Part shown: positions 50,760 through 62,173 of the stretch, in pieces
How positions within the stretch are numbered: the stretch's first letter is position 1
How the letters are laid out: each line of letters starts with the position of its first letter
DNA from: Pleurotus djamor
Lineage: Eukaryota; Basidiomycota; Agaricomycetes; Agaricales; Pleurotaceae
Direction: 5' to 3'
DNA: 64,000 bases
Assembly (NCBI GenBank): GCA_029747585.1
Contig: JAPEVF010000003.1
Coordinates: 124,001-188,000 of the forward strand
Notes under the pieces: model-generated
What the model was told of the DNA's origin: nothing
The model's input: only the letters and a program-made list of their open reading frames with translations
The model's database searches: none
Position numbers and translations under genes: made by a program

Positions 50760-51658
50760 ATGGTCAAAGACGAACTCCAGCCACCCAAGCTTCCTTTTCT
50801 TGGGAGTGTCGAGGGCGAAATTACTTTCTTTCGGTCTGTAATGCGTGCGAGGCCAGTTGGCATACATCGTCACTTCCACGTCTTGACCATCCGGAACGCA
50901 ATATACAAAGACACCGGTCAATTGGTGACCATTGATGATATTTGGGACAAGTTGAGGACATGCTACGATCTTGACGCGCTAGAAAATATTGTAAGTCTTC
51001 AGCTGGCCGATGTCTGGTGTTGTTGAACATGCATGCTAAGGTCCAGAGACTCTAGGACTTGGAAGCTGACCATTTTGAAATCGGAGGTTCCAACAATTCA
51101 ACGCCAATCTCAATACCTTCACCCTCTCCTTCGGAAGACCTCGACCATCACCCANTTTTTTCGTGAAGAGTTCTCGCTTCCTCACGACCAAACGATTGAA
51201 TCCTTGATCGTTCAACGGCGTATGCGAGAGACTCCATCGCCACCTTCAAGTAGAGCACCTTCGCCTGCGCCTGCACCTCCACCCAAGGCCAGGAAACGCT
51301 CGCGACGTGGAAAGGCTAAGGTTGACATGGCGGGGCTTGTTGGAGGGGATAGTGACAGTAGTGCGTTGACCCAAGAAAGCGGTGATGAACGCGTTGCACC
51401 AACGCCCAGTGTCGTGACTGGAACAGACGCCGGCTCTGAGGAGGGTGGTGAAGAAGAGGAGGAAGAACCAGAACGATCACCTTGTGAGTGACACGCTTAA
51501 GTTTCCCACTAACGATTCTAATACGGACCCCTACAGCACCATCTACCAAGCCAGTGCGAACGCGGACAAAGGGACCCAAGAAAGCCGCTGCACCCACAGC
51601 AGGCCGAAGTCGTACCGCGAAAGCCGCGCCTCGAACAACCAAGAAGAAGAAACGATAG
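50760..51658 (+). CDS. EAF7: EAF7/MRGBP-family subunit of the NuA4 histone acetyltransferase
   Basis: EAF7 forms part of the TINTIN module of NuA4, which binds chromatin during transcription. The conserved CT20 block reads GSVEGEITFFRSVMRARPVG, then IHRHFHVLTIRNAIYKDTGQ and WDKLRTCYDLDALENI. After one intron, DLEADHFEIGGSN leads into FFREEFSLPHDQTIESLIVQ. The tail is disordered and charged: Pro-rich, RKRSRRGKAKV, an acidic EEEEEEPERSP run, and a last exon RTRTKGPKKAAAP ending TTKKKKR at 51658. Base N 51155 precedes a T-run inside the reading frame; ignoring it gives HPFFREEF, keeping it creates an early stop. The protein is nuclear by its basic tail (inference). Confidence 0.9.
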
Positions 51659-51746
51659 CCCTGCAGTACACCAAGTACAACTACTCTACAAAAGCTTGAA
51701 ATTGTGTTTTATTAGTCCATGTCCTTTTTGATCGCACGCATAATTC

Positions 51747-54700
51747 CTAGTCAGTATTCATTGGAGCTCCCTGGTCGAGGGCGGAATCCTTCTTGGTCCT
51801 ACGTTCAATCAAGAACTGGTCGATGCGCGCCTTCAGCTCCAAATCTAAGGTCAAGTTAGCACGCGCAGAAGGATGAACAAATTGTAGCCTATATACCTGG
51901 CACCACGTCTTCAATGCTGAGAGGAGCCCGATTGAATGGGTCCTTGGTATCTGACAGCAAGTGGGATTTGATAGTGGCACGATCCACAGTCGTCTTTGAA
52001 GTAGGCAAGATGACGGGATCGCGCATGATGGTAAACATGAGGGGATCTACAGGGGGCACTCTGAGGTCAATCTTGGAAGCACCATAGGGCAACGACGTAC
52101 CAAGGAATTCATCAGGGACCTCTCCAAAGTCTTCCTCCGCTTCAATCGTTGCCTTGGCCTCTTCCACTTGTGTTACAAACAAGCGCAGCTTCTCAATCTC
52201 TGTCTGCGTCTTCAACCCTCTGACCACCGCAATTTCTGCAGCCCTCTCGAAGAGCTCCTTTCGGTAACTTCTCCCATCTCCCGCAACGGCTTTCACGAAT
52301 TCGGATCGGTCGGAGAGATTGAGGAACACTTGGATGATATCACTGAGGAGCGCTCGAGGTTTGAACTTGAGTTTCTCCGGATCACGGACTTTGAGGCTTT
52401 GATACTTCTCTCCTGCGAGAGCGTCCAAGTTGTAGTCCAGCATGGCTGCCAATTTATCAACGATCTCAGGCATCATAAATGGGCTTTTGGTTTCCGCAGT
52501 GAAGAGCTTGAGCAGCTCGACGGTGGATCGTCCCAGCGTCGTGTAACTCGAGGCATGTCGCTCAAGTGAACGGAGGGTGCCTTCACGCTCGCGGCGGTAA
52601 TCTAACGTCTGGCCCTCCCACGTAGCCTTGTCGTCCATTTCAACTTGAATGTTATGAATTTGTTGCATTTCACTCAGTGATTCGTCCAAAAGGTATGTCA
52701 CGTCGTTGATCATCAGATTCACGAAGCGTACGAATTTGTCGACGTTCCTGAGAAACATCCTGTGAGTATCGCACCGCGAGAGCTGAGCAGGGGACCCACT
52801 TTGCTTCGGAATTGAGAGCCTCTCTATGAGTTGGGTTATCCCAAATGACTTTGAGGACATAGGCAATATTACGACTAAAGCAAGGTTGAGGGTTACACCA
52901 TGAGAATAACGGACGCGACTGACCGTGCATCTATGAATTTGATGAATGAACAGAAGGCATTAGGTGTCATATAACCACTCACTGAATTTGTCGTAGAACT
53001 GTGAGCTGGCGCCAGTCTGTTCGACCTCTGAAAAACAGTGAACACTTCGACAAGAATTACGGAAGGACGACGGACCAATATAGAAATGCATCAACGCTGG
53101 CATCAGGTGCCTCAACGCAAGCTGATGTGTGTTCAACATAGCGCCAAGGATACCATTCCTTTCACGTCCATACGGCCAGATAGCCATGAACAACACCTGA
53201 TAACAGTGAGCAACGCTAGATCATACACAGGTGGAAACACGTACATCGTTGATCTTGGACTTCAAGAAAGGATTCTTGATATACCACGTTGAAGTGAGGA
53301 AGGTTAGGATAAACTGCAAGACCTCGGTTTTGCCTGACAACTCAAAGCTTTCTGGCGATGTTCTGCCCTCAGTGACGTGCGTTAGTGACTCAAGGAGAGT
53401 AGTTTAACCGAGGGATCGAACCTAACAACAAATACCAAATAGTCAACGATGTCTTCGACAAGGTATTCAGGAAGAACACGGAAAGCCATTGGAACCTCTT
53501 TGGGTAATGGAAGCCTACAAAACGCGGTCAGTAATATCACTGCGTGGCAGTGACTATTTTACGCACCCTACGGCAGGAGAAGGATGTGTCTTCTTCGGGT
53601 CAGCCTGTCGTATTAACCACACTGATAGGAAGGTAGTAAATCCGATGGACCGGAATACCAGCTCGGGGTCAAGCAGCTGGACTTCGTAGGCCAATTGCTG
53701 AGCTTTGACTTTGTCCATTTCGCGCTGAATAGGCTGATGAGTTGACGAAGCGGGACACCACGAGTGGATCAATACCTTAGCATGAGTCAAAGCACCTTCC
53801 ATGCGAGCTTGCCTTGGAGTCTAGTGAAATGAGTATTCCGAAGGGAGCGTCGACAACTGTGCTACAACTCACACCCATCCATGACCCGTCGCCGTTCAAC
53901 ATATCAATATGTCTTTGGATACCTTCCACGTCCTTTGCGAGATCATTGTACGTAGATATAGTCTTCAGATAACCATAATGAGACATCGCAGCAGTAAGGT
54001 AGAATATGTGTGAGATGAAGTTGGGGGCTGCGGCTAACAGTTCTCGTCAGTCACATATCATGGCAAGTCATGGAACGGGATGTGCTCTTACCATTGGGAG
54101 TGCGGTGTGCTTCGGACCATTGCGATGCCTCTTCGCTAGTAGCTTTGATCCTTGTTTCCTCATTCAAGTCCATACGTGTCGTATTCGCATAAAAGAGTGT
54201 GTCGATGCGGTCTAACTAAGGGTGATTGAGATGCAGCGAGACGTCGGGAATTGAGAGACACTTACCTTGCTGTAGGTAGCGTCGATGAACGGTTCGGCAA
54301 ACCGGTATAAGACACTCTGCAGATTGACCATGAAGCTGTCAGAAGCGACAGTTTCTGCTTCGACCTATGTGACTTTGTTTGGACGCGGACATATCAAACG
54401 TTTCGTCGAAACGTACCTGAATACCAGCACGTTTGATGTTCAACCTAATAACCGTGTAAAAGTATTCGAGGACAGCTTCGCGTGACTTCGGTGACGCTCG
54501 TATGAGGGCGTTGAATACTGAATACAAGGACGACTAGTACACCATCGAGTCAGATTATATGCAGAATGACGGAGATGGGTTCCCCTACTTGTAAACTTTT
54601 CAACGTGCCTCTGAGACTGGCATATGCACCCTGAACGTCGGACCCTTGAAGCTTCTCTGGATCGGCAAAATACGTTTGCGCAATACCAGGCTGAAGAGGC

Positions 54701-56141
54701 TTGCTGTGAGCTCAACCTGAATCATGTAAGAAGCTTACATACCCACTCCCGGGTGAAGACACCAAGCCTGCAGAGAGGACCGAACAGAGACGTGCGTTCA
54801 ATGGATGCAGCCGTTGCTCCAGCAGGTATCCATTCTTCCATTCTTGTTATCATGAGGGCAATGCTCTTGATTGAAACCATGGCTTCTAGTCCACCGACAA
54901 CACCACGCCAACTGGCGTCACCTCCTCCCAGACCCTCTGGTCTGAAGAGAGATTCGTGCCAAACAAGATGTTTGACAACAGGACCGAGTACGCCATCGAT
55001 CTCATCATCGGGCTCAAAGCGACGGGCTAGGTCCTGGAGGAAAGGTTCAACTTCAGATGGGGAGAGTTTATTGCTAGAGGTGGCGGAGCCAGCCAACAAC
55101 GAAGTGGAAAGAGCGGAAAGAGACAGCAAGGGCGCAACGAGTTCTGGGGGGCCGAGCAGACGCCTATGAGATACGAATAAGTTGGGGTATGAATTGCGGT
55201 GAGAGGGTCTGATTACCCTTGGGGTTGAGGAAACATTTCAGGCTCTTGAAGTGTGAGTCCAGCGTAACTGATGATCAAGTCACGGACTTTCTCTAGCTTA
55301 CTCAAACCGTGTTGTGTATCGATTGGAGGAAATCCACGCTTAATAAATGATGTCCTGGTTGCATTTATGCGCTTCCAGCAAGAAACAAGATATTCAAAGA
55401 TAGTCTGGTCTCGGGGAAGGGACACCAGCACTGGGAGGTATTCCAAGTCATCTCTACAGGCGAATGAACGGGCATACTAATGGGTGAAATCATTAGCACC
55501 TACGTCATTTGTTCTGGATCTAGTTCAAGACGCGCGATGAGAAGCCTATCCAAAATAGATTCGCTAAGGCGAAGTGGATGACCTTGAAGCATGCTTAAGG
55601 TATGATCACTTTCAAAGGCGCAGCAAGCGTACCTGGTTCCTCGGATGCGAGCTCTTGTGCCAAATGTCTGAGCCACACGACCTCATTGCCACTCTTGCTC
55701 GCTACATCTTGCTGAGTGAAAGTTGAATACCTGCCCCGCACACATATCAATAAAGACATACATCCAAGGTCACCTGTAGTATGTGCCCGATCACATCATG
55801 TTCCCAAGCACCTGGATCGAATTTGGGTGGTGCTTTCTTTATCACTGGTGTGGGCTTGACGATCGGCGGTTGTACCGGGGTGGGTGGCTTCACTGGGGTC
55901 AAAACTTTGCGTGGTACGGGAGCGGGCGGGGTAGATGATGATGATGCTGTTTGATTACTCGGTGTTTGCGTCCTCGAAGGCGTAGATGAAGACGAAGATG
56001 CAGATGATTGGGCAAGCTTTGCAAGCCGCTTCAAACGAATCTATTTGACGACCATGGGTAAACGGCGGTACGAAAATTGGGATAATCACACACTCTATCT
56101 GCATCGTCTTGGGGCGTCGGTGTATTATCATTATCGGACAT
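51747..56141 (-). CDS. UFD2: Ubiquitin conjugation factor E4 (UFD2), U-box ubiquitin ligase
   Basis: UFD2 extends short ubiquitin chains on Cdc48 substrates. Exon 1 (MSDNDNTPTPQDDADR) starts at 56141 and joins IRLKRLAKLAQSS. A Ser/Pro/Thr/Lys-rich linker follows (PVPRKVLTPVKPPTP), then the long helical core with MPPITP-like motifs, NIQVEMDDKATWEGQTLDYR and LNLSDRSEFVKAVAGDGRSY. The C-terminal U-box reads LMFTIMRDPVILPTSKTTVD, then RATIKSHLLSDTKDPFNRAP, and ends KARIDQFLIERRTK near 51747. The U-box lacks zinc cysteines, as expected. Many short introns are present; I checked only some junctions, so internal exon limits are approximate. It shares a 150-bp promoter region with bL35m. Confidence 0.92.
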
Positions 56142-56291
56142 CGATGTCGAGGATGATGGAGGAGCGAAAGAAATTTGGAAAGGTGCAGACTCTGACTAGG
56201 TGCAAAGGAGTGGTGCAAAGCGAGTGGATATAGGTGTGACAGACATCAAGCGCCCAGAAAGTCTTTCTTCCGACCGCGTCGCGACACCAAC
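56142..56291. promoter_or_regulatory. Compact divergent promoter (UFD2 / bL35m)
   Basis: 150 bp separate the two start codons. A bidirectional core promoter is likely; no TATA box is seen, in keeping with housekeeping genes. Confidence 0.5.
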
Positions 56292-56652
56292 ATGCAGGCC
56301 TTCTTTACATCGACATCGTCAACACTAGCCAGACTCTTGCGAGTGCCCGGAACAGCCCGAGCGTTTTCAACCACTGAAGTGGCTCAGTCAGGCTACAAAC
56401 TCAAATCACACTCGGGGACAAAGAAAAGGTGGCGGTCTCTGGGCTCGGGCGATGCTTTCAAGCGTGTGCGTCAGTTATAAGCGTAGTCTGTGACCCGCTT
56501 GCTAATAGAAAGCATAGGGACATGCTGGTAAAGGCCATTTGAACGTCTCTAAAGGCGCGGCCAGAGTCAACAGACTCGGAAACACCGCGTACTCGTCCGG
56601 CGCTCAGACTCCAAAGCTCAAGAAAGTCCTCCTGCCTTACGGGACATCGTAG
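56292..56652 (+). CDS. Mitochondrial ribosomal protein bL35m
   Basis: This is a small structural protein of the mitochondrial large ribosomal subunit. Exon 1 (56292-56465) encodes a Ser/Arg-rich presequence (MQAFFTSTSSTLARLLRVPG) and the family signature YKLKSHSGTKKRWRSLGSGD. Donor GTGCGT is used. Exon 2 (56518-56652) starts GHAGKGHLNVSKGAARVNRL and ends LKKVLLPYGTS. The HSGTKKR and AGKGHLN motifs are those of L35. The predicted length of 102 residues is short but complete. Confidence 0.93.
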
Positions 56653-56965
56653 TAGGGAGCGTCATGGTGCGTGTCGAATATGGCATTAACTCTCGCTTGA
56701 CACTGAATCACTTTCTATTCTATTGAAGTTTGACTGTTCTGTGCCGCTTGAATGACCTATCCTCTTAAGATGGCATCACAATATACATATACGCCTATAC
56801 GTGCACGCGTGCAATGACCTTGTGTCGAGTACGCCACCCTTAGCCTCGTCCTTGTATTCTCCCCAAAACTCGAATCAGGGATACTCCTAAAGCTGTTAGG
56901 GGCACTTTACCAAACGAGGGAAGCTTTCCGTGTGAACCCTCCCCCACCGCGAAGTCACACAGTCC

Positions 56966-58896
56966 ATGCCTGCCTCGGTCTCTGAATTCGTTAAGCAAGC
57001 CTTTGACTTCATCATTGTTGGAGGTGGCACCGCCGGCCTAACGGTGGCCGCACGATTATCTGAGGATCCCCGCCTCTTGGTTGGTGTTCTCGAGGCTGGT
57101 CCGGGCGCCTTCAAAGATGATAGGGTAAACATTCCAGGACTCTTCGGCCAAGCATTGGGCACAGAGCTAGATTGGGGGTACTGTACCACTGCTCAGGGAG
57201 GTCTGAGGGGACGAACCCTTCCTTGGCCACGAGGCAAGGTCCTAGGTGGCACGAGTGCGTTGAACTTCATGACCTAGAACCGAGCCAGTCGGCAGGACTA
57301 TGACGCTTGGGAGGAGCTTGGTTGTCACGGATGGGGTTGGGACCACCTACTTCCCTACTTCAAGAAGTCAGAAACATTTCATCCTCCTAGCCCACAAGTC
57401 CAAGAGGAATATAAAGCTTACTACGACCCCTCCGCCCTGGGTGGTTCCGGTCCCATTGATGTCTCATACACCAACGAGTACTCGCCCTCGCATCATCTTT
57501 GGCATGACACACTGAATTCACTTGGGATCCCGACTAACAAGGCGCATCTATCAGGCTCTAATGTTGGCGTCTGGACAAGCGTGAGCTCAGTTGAGCCTTC
57601 CGAACGTACACGGTCTTATTCTGCCACCCCGTGTTATACCCCACACACTCAACGAAAGAACCTCTTGGTTCTCGACCAATCCCTTGTTGAAGAGGTTCTT
57701 CTTGAATCTTCTGACGGAGAATGGATCGCTAAGGGAGTTCGCTTCCAGCATAGTGGAAATACACACGCTGTTTCTGCCAGCCGAGAGGTTATCATTTGTG
57801 CAGGAACCGTTGGCTCTCCGCAGATCCTTGAGCTTTCTGGGATTGGCGACTCAACCGTCTTGTCAAAAGCTGGTCTTGTAGCCAAGGTGCACAATCCCAA
57901 TGTCGGAGAGAACCTACAGGATCATATCAGTGCGCATTTTTGCTCCATCTTATTGAAATCGTACCCATTTCTTGTTTGCAGTGATCGCTACGGTTTACGA
58001 AGTTGACTCCGATCTCGATACCCCCGACGACTTGAAATACAGCAAGGAGAAGCTCTCGTCTGCTTTGACCCAGTACACAGAGTCCAAGACAGGCCCTCTG
58101 ACCATCCTTGCCAATTCCATCTGCTACCTCCCATTGTCGCATTTCGTTCCTGAAGACTCCTTACAATCGATGCTTCACTTAGCCTCATCCCTCACTGATG
58201 AATCTCCGAATAGAACCCGCATTCGCATACAGCGCTTCGCACCAACTCCACCGTCTGGTCAAATTGAATACCTTTTCGATCTTGGGAACTGGAACCCTTG
58301 CTTTGCTTCTGATCTGTCCAAGGGAAGCAAGTTTGGGACGATGTTGCACATTCTCCAGTACCCATTCTCCCGGGGGAGTATCCATATCCACTCAAAGTCC
58401 ATTGAGGNAAAAGCCTATCATTGATCCGAAGTACTATTCTGGACCTGGAGGCGCAATCGACCTGAGCATGATGGTGCACTGCTTCAAGTTTGGGGATGTC
58501 ATCGTGAACACTGAGCCTTTGTCGGGGATCATAAAGTCGCGAGCTTCTCCAGGCAAGTCACGCTTATCATCAGAGCTTACGGACGAAGAAATTGGAGAGT
58601 GGATAGTGGACAACACAATCACAGATTGGTGCGACTTTCGCTTCGTCCTAAGAGCATCCGTTTGATCATTCCGTTTGTTTTCAAGGCACCCAGTGGGTAC
58701 GTGTGCCATGGGTGGCCATGAAGGCATCTCTGGCGGCGTTGTGGACGAAAGACTGAAAGTCTATGGTGTCAAAAATCTTAGAGTCGTTGACGCAAGTATC
58801 ATGCCACTACAAATCAGCGCGCACTTGCAGGCGACCGTCTATGCCATTGCAGAGAAAGGGGCAGCTATGATTCTAGAGGATCTTTTAGCAGCCTAA
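56966..58896 (+). pseudogene. GMC-family FAD oxidoreductase interrupted by an in-frame stop
   Basis: GMC enzymes (aryl-alcohol, glucose and methanol oxidases) reduce oxygen or quinones while oxidising alcohols. The FAD-binding start FDFIIVGGGTAGLTVAARLS and the signature GKVLGGTSALNFMT are intact. The next codon is TAG (57275-57277) where the family has Tyr (YNRASRQDYDAWEELG follows in the same frame). The rest is conserved: GVRFQHSGNTHAVSASREVI, the second signature AGTVGSPQILELSGIG, and the catalytic His in [14 protein letters not shown] reached through an intron. It ends at 58896. N at 58408 is a surplus base before KPIIDPKYY. No secretion signal is obvious. With one stop and otherwise clean coding it is either a very young pseudogene or a sequence error. 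Confidence 0.8.
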
Positions 58897-59082
58897 TGGG
58901 TTATCGGGGTGTATCCACCTCCTTCGAGTCCTCCGGTGTCTTACATGGAGGAATGGACGCCCCTCCAAAGAAACTTCGTATATCTTGCTGTTTGGGATCA
59001 TGTGTAGAGCTTCCTATACCACCTTTTTGCCTGGTCTGAACCATAGTAAGCGCGAGGACGCGGAGAGAGGAGATGTAGTGGC

Positions 59083-60111
59083 TCAGGTCCGTACCACGTC
59101 GTTCAGATGTTCATGCTCGTTGAACCTGGTGACCTGAATGTCGAGCCGTGGATTCTCGGGTGAAGATCCATCCTTCACAGCATGCTTCGTGAGTTGGTCC
59201 ATCATCAAGGAAGAGGCCATCCAAACGCACCAACCGCTTGACGACTACTTGTGCCCATGCCGTATTAAGGAGTCCTCTATAGCGTTCGGCAGGATGTTGC
59301 CTTCCTGATCCATCCATCCGAAGAAGTAAAGCAACCGCTTCGTTGATAAATATCCCATGACTCGAAATTGCAACATGGGCTTCCTCCTCTTCGCGACTCC
59401 TTGCATGCCAAACATATGGCAAAAGTATCTCTTCGATCACTTGTTTTGCCCGCCCTGCTAAATCCTCCCAACTCTCACCTTCAGGGAATTTCTCCGTACG
59501 AGAATGTATGACGGGGTAAAGCCCACGAGCGATGTGCTCTTCCAGCGACAACCCTGGAATGCGATCTGCCTCTCGGAGGAATGGGTTCCCCGATGCGATG
59601 CCGTAGTTTTGTTCTCGAAGAAGCATAGACGGTATGAGAGGTGGCTTTGGATCTGCTTGTTTTTCTTGGATGGCTTCAGCGGTCATCCATGCTCGCTTCA
59701 GGTCTGATGCATGGATGGCGATGAACTTGGTACTTGATAAGGACGTGCCCAAGGCTTTTGCTTGCTATAGAAACACTTGAGATTGCATCAAGGCTCGACG
59801 GTATGTTCAGCCAGATAGACACCCTTACGTTCATGCCTAGAAATGCGATCCATTAAGTATTACATCCACTGGTAGACAAGAGAGCGTAGACAAGAGAGCA
59901 TACCATGGTTTGATAATGGTGCGTCGCGCCAACCAGCCCATATTGGTTTCTGCGAGATTGAGTTCGGTCATTACCCATGACAAGTCCGATCATCTCACGT
60001 ACTTACCAGATTATCAGTAGATTCACCATGTCTAATCTGCGCAGAGTGGTATAGTCAGACATCACGGCGTTGTGTGCCAATAAGACAGCGTACGAATGTG
60101 AATGTAACCAT
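59083..60111 (-). CDS. Histidine phosphatase / phosphoglycerate-mutase-like protein
   Basis: The catalytic RHG motif is assembled across the first intron: MVTFTF (exon 1, start 60111) joins IRHGESTDNL. The next exons give KPIWAGWRDAPLSNHG and QAKALGTSLS. The second conserved region is IAIHASDLKRAWMTAEAIQE, and the second catalytic His lies in VAISSHGIFINEAVALLLRM. At the C-terminus a 45-nt intron (GTGCGT to ACGAAG) gives KDGSSPENPRLDIQVTRFNE, then HEHLNDVVRT and the stop at 59083, which matches the usual family ending better than the readthrough stop at 59111. These cytosolic enzymes dephosphorylate small phosphoesters; the substrate here is unknown. It resembles the fungal PGAM-like group with the substrate-binding WRDAPLS loop. 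Confidence 0.87.
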
Positions 60112-60266
60112 TTTACTTGGCCTAGTAAAGAACACGATAGTTATGTATGTGGTGGAAATTGTGCGGGAGCGGCGATGCGGGAGAGGGGGCAATGTCACGT
60201 AAGAACTATTTTGAGAACTGGCAGTCGAGTGTATAGTAAAGTATGTGCCCAGGATGGGCTTAGCCA
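60112..60266. other. Intergenic region
   Basis: 155 bp between two minus-strand genes; no separate element seen. Confidence 0.5.
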
Positions 60267-61598
60267 TCATACCATTTCTTGTTCCTCGCCAGCGTGCCCA
60301 TCACCCGACCAATAGCCAACATCGTAGATGACCTCTACCTGGATTTTATCTCGTAGCTGTGTTATCCACGCAGGTATCCCTGACGGGCGAGGGACGTCCA
60401 GATAGATCCGTTCTAGGGACATGCCGAGGGAAGACCTTAAACTTATGATGGTGCAAAGCTGCTTTTCATCAACCGTATGGAGCGGGACGCGTAAAACTTG
60501 TAGCCGGGGCCAAATGTGAGCGTAAGGTCGATGTGTCAGAAGGACGGAAAGCATTGCACGTTCCGAGTTTGAGTGGATCAGGTTGAACTCGGAGAGGTTA
60601 GGAAATACACCGGCGAGCTTGCTGTACGCAAGCGCGGACAAATCAAAGTCGTCGAAGGTGAGGGATGCGAGCTTGGAAAAATATACGCTGGCGAGTCGGG
60701 AATATGAGTGGAAATCATCCAAGTCATGTTCTTGAAGCTCTTTCAAGTAGAGAGTGCGTAATAGAGGTGCATCGACGTGGGTAAGCATACGGGAAAACAT
60801 GGGACCACTCGTAAAACGCAGTGCGAGTGAATCCAGGCTAGGGAGAGGAATTGACCTCGCTGCATCTCTCGGCCATGTATCAAGGGAAAATGGGTCGCTT
60901 CCGTATATTGCAAGGCGGCGTAGGTGAGGAGTCGACAAGAGAATGGCTTTTGTTTTGATGTAGTCGATGGGAGGGGCGTCACCAACCGTGATTAGGAGCG
61001 AGGTGACGTGGTCAGGACGGAAGAGGTGGATAGAGCAGTCTCCAAGTCGCAACGACTCTAGAGGAGGGAGAATCGTGATGTCGGGCAGATGCGTTATAGA
61101 CATAGAGTTGATGCCGTTCGGAGTAATTGATAAAGACAAGTGTTTGAGGTGTGAATCGTTAGTGAGCTTCTCAACGAGGCAACGAAGTAATGGGGAGTAA
61201 AGCTCGGTGTTGGTGAGATGGACTGTAGCTTTTCGCCAGACGTTTCTAGATACAAGATCGAGGACATCAAGTGGGAAGGGGGCGACATTCCAAAGAGAGG
61301 TATCTATGAGAACATGAATGGGCCGCTTCTGGGAACGGTTACAGTATGTTTTTATTTCGTCAAGTGGCTTGTCTGGGCGAAGTTGTACGCATTCCCACAA
61401 TGCGCTAGTACCAACGGCGACATAGCGCCAATGTCTAGCGACGTGAGAGACCAGGACCTCGAACGGTGGTTTTGGTGTCGAATGGCCATGATAGAGGGAT
61501 TGTCCGTGCATGAAAAGCGGGACTAAGATTGTCACTGGTAGGGAGGAGACGTTGTTCATTCTACCAAACTCAGTGCTTGGGGTGCTAGAGTAGATCAC
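60267..61598 (-). CDS. F-box protein with leucine-rich-repeat-like C-terminus
   Basis: This is a single-exon reading frame of 443 residues. The F-box part reads NNVSSLPVTILVPLFMHGQS (core LPVxIL) with the mushroom-type follow-up PPFEVLVSHVARHWRYVAVG and TSALWECVQLRPDKPLDEIK. The rest is leucine-rich with irregular repeats (HLKHLSLSITPNGINSMSIT; HLRRLAIYGSDPFSL; FPNLSEFNLIHSNSERAMLS). It ends GYWSGDGHAGEEQEMV. F-box proteins of this architecture are expanded in mushrooms and presumably feed substrates to SCF ligases; no target can be inferred. Intronless structure is unusual beside its neighbours and could indicate a retro-origin or simple intron loss. The ATG at 61598 is the first in frame; an upstream short exon is possible. 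Confidence 0.82.
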   Translation of the reverse strand: MIYSSTPSTEFGRMNNVSSLPVTILVPLFMHGQSLYHGHSTPKPPFEVLVSHVARHWRYVAVGTSALWECVQLRPDKPLDEIKTYCNRSQKRPIHVLIDTSLWNVAPFPLDVLDLVSRNVWRKATVHLTNTELYSPLLRCLVEKLTNDSHLKHLSLSITPNGINSMSITHLPDITILPPLESLRLGDCSIHLFRPDHVTSLLITVGDAPPIDYIKTKAILLSTPHLRRLAIYGSDPFSLDTWPRDAARSIPLPSLDSLALRFTSGPMFSRMLTHVDAPLLRTLYLKELQEHDLDDFHSYSRLASVYFSKLASLTFDDFDLSALAYSKLAGVFPNLSEFNLIHSNSERAMLSVLLTHRPYAHIWPRLQVLRVPLHTVDEKQLCTIISLRSSLGMSLERIYLDVPRPSGIPAWITQLRDKIQVEVIYDVGYWSGDGHAGEEQEMV

Positions 61599-62173
61599 AA
61601 CAGCAAAGGATACATACCTCGATGTTTACTAGATGATGTCCGGGGAAGACACCCAGCAAATTTGTACGGCTTTTGTATGGGCCCCCAAGGAACCATGACG
61701 CTCTTATGACGGAATAAGGATAGAGTCTGGAATTACTAGGAAGTGAGTCGAATCTGGAAGCGACTCCAGCGACCACCGGACCGTGAAACCATTATAGCAT
61801 GACGTAAACGCTTGAAGCTTGAAGTCGCTAGGCCGTACGTTGGAGAGTTTGATGGAAACTTTAGACTTCAAACTTGGGTCATATAACTTAAAGCCCGCTA
61901 AAGATACTCATGCACGAAGTGGAGATGGTACATACCCCTTTTACAGGACTTATGGTCCTGACATACTGCATCAAGTACTTTATCAACAAATTGGGGTTGG
62001 TTTAAGGTAGACACACCTCAGGCGAAAGACAGCGAGCGGGTTCAAAGCTGATTCCCTTCGGCGAGGGGATGTCCAACACGGGTTTTTGTGGATGGGTTCA
62101 TCATGATGTATACTCCTCGAGGGAAAGAGTACGAAAGTGGGATGACCGGGTTGGATCAACGATATTCTACGCT
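61599..62173. other. Intergenic region
   Basis: No gene is recognised. It includes GCTTGAAGCTTGAAG, also seen near 3000. Confidence 0.5.

Noticed and set aside
57230..57277. TAG in the GMC gene as the acceptor of a short intron
   Set aside because: CCTAG could be an acceptor, but the 42-nt intron it implies would remove the invariant GGTSALNFMT signature, so a nonsense codon is more likely.
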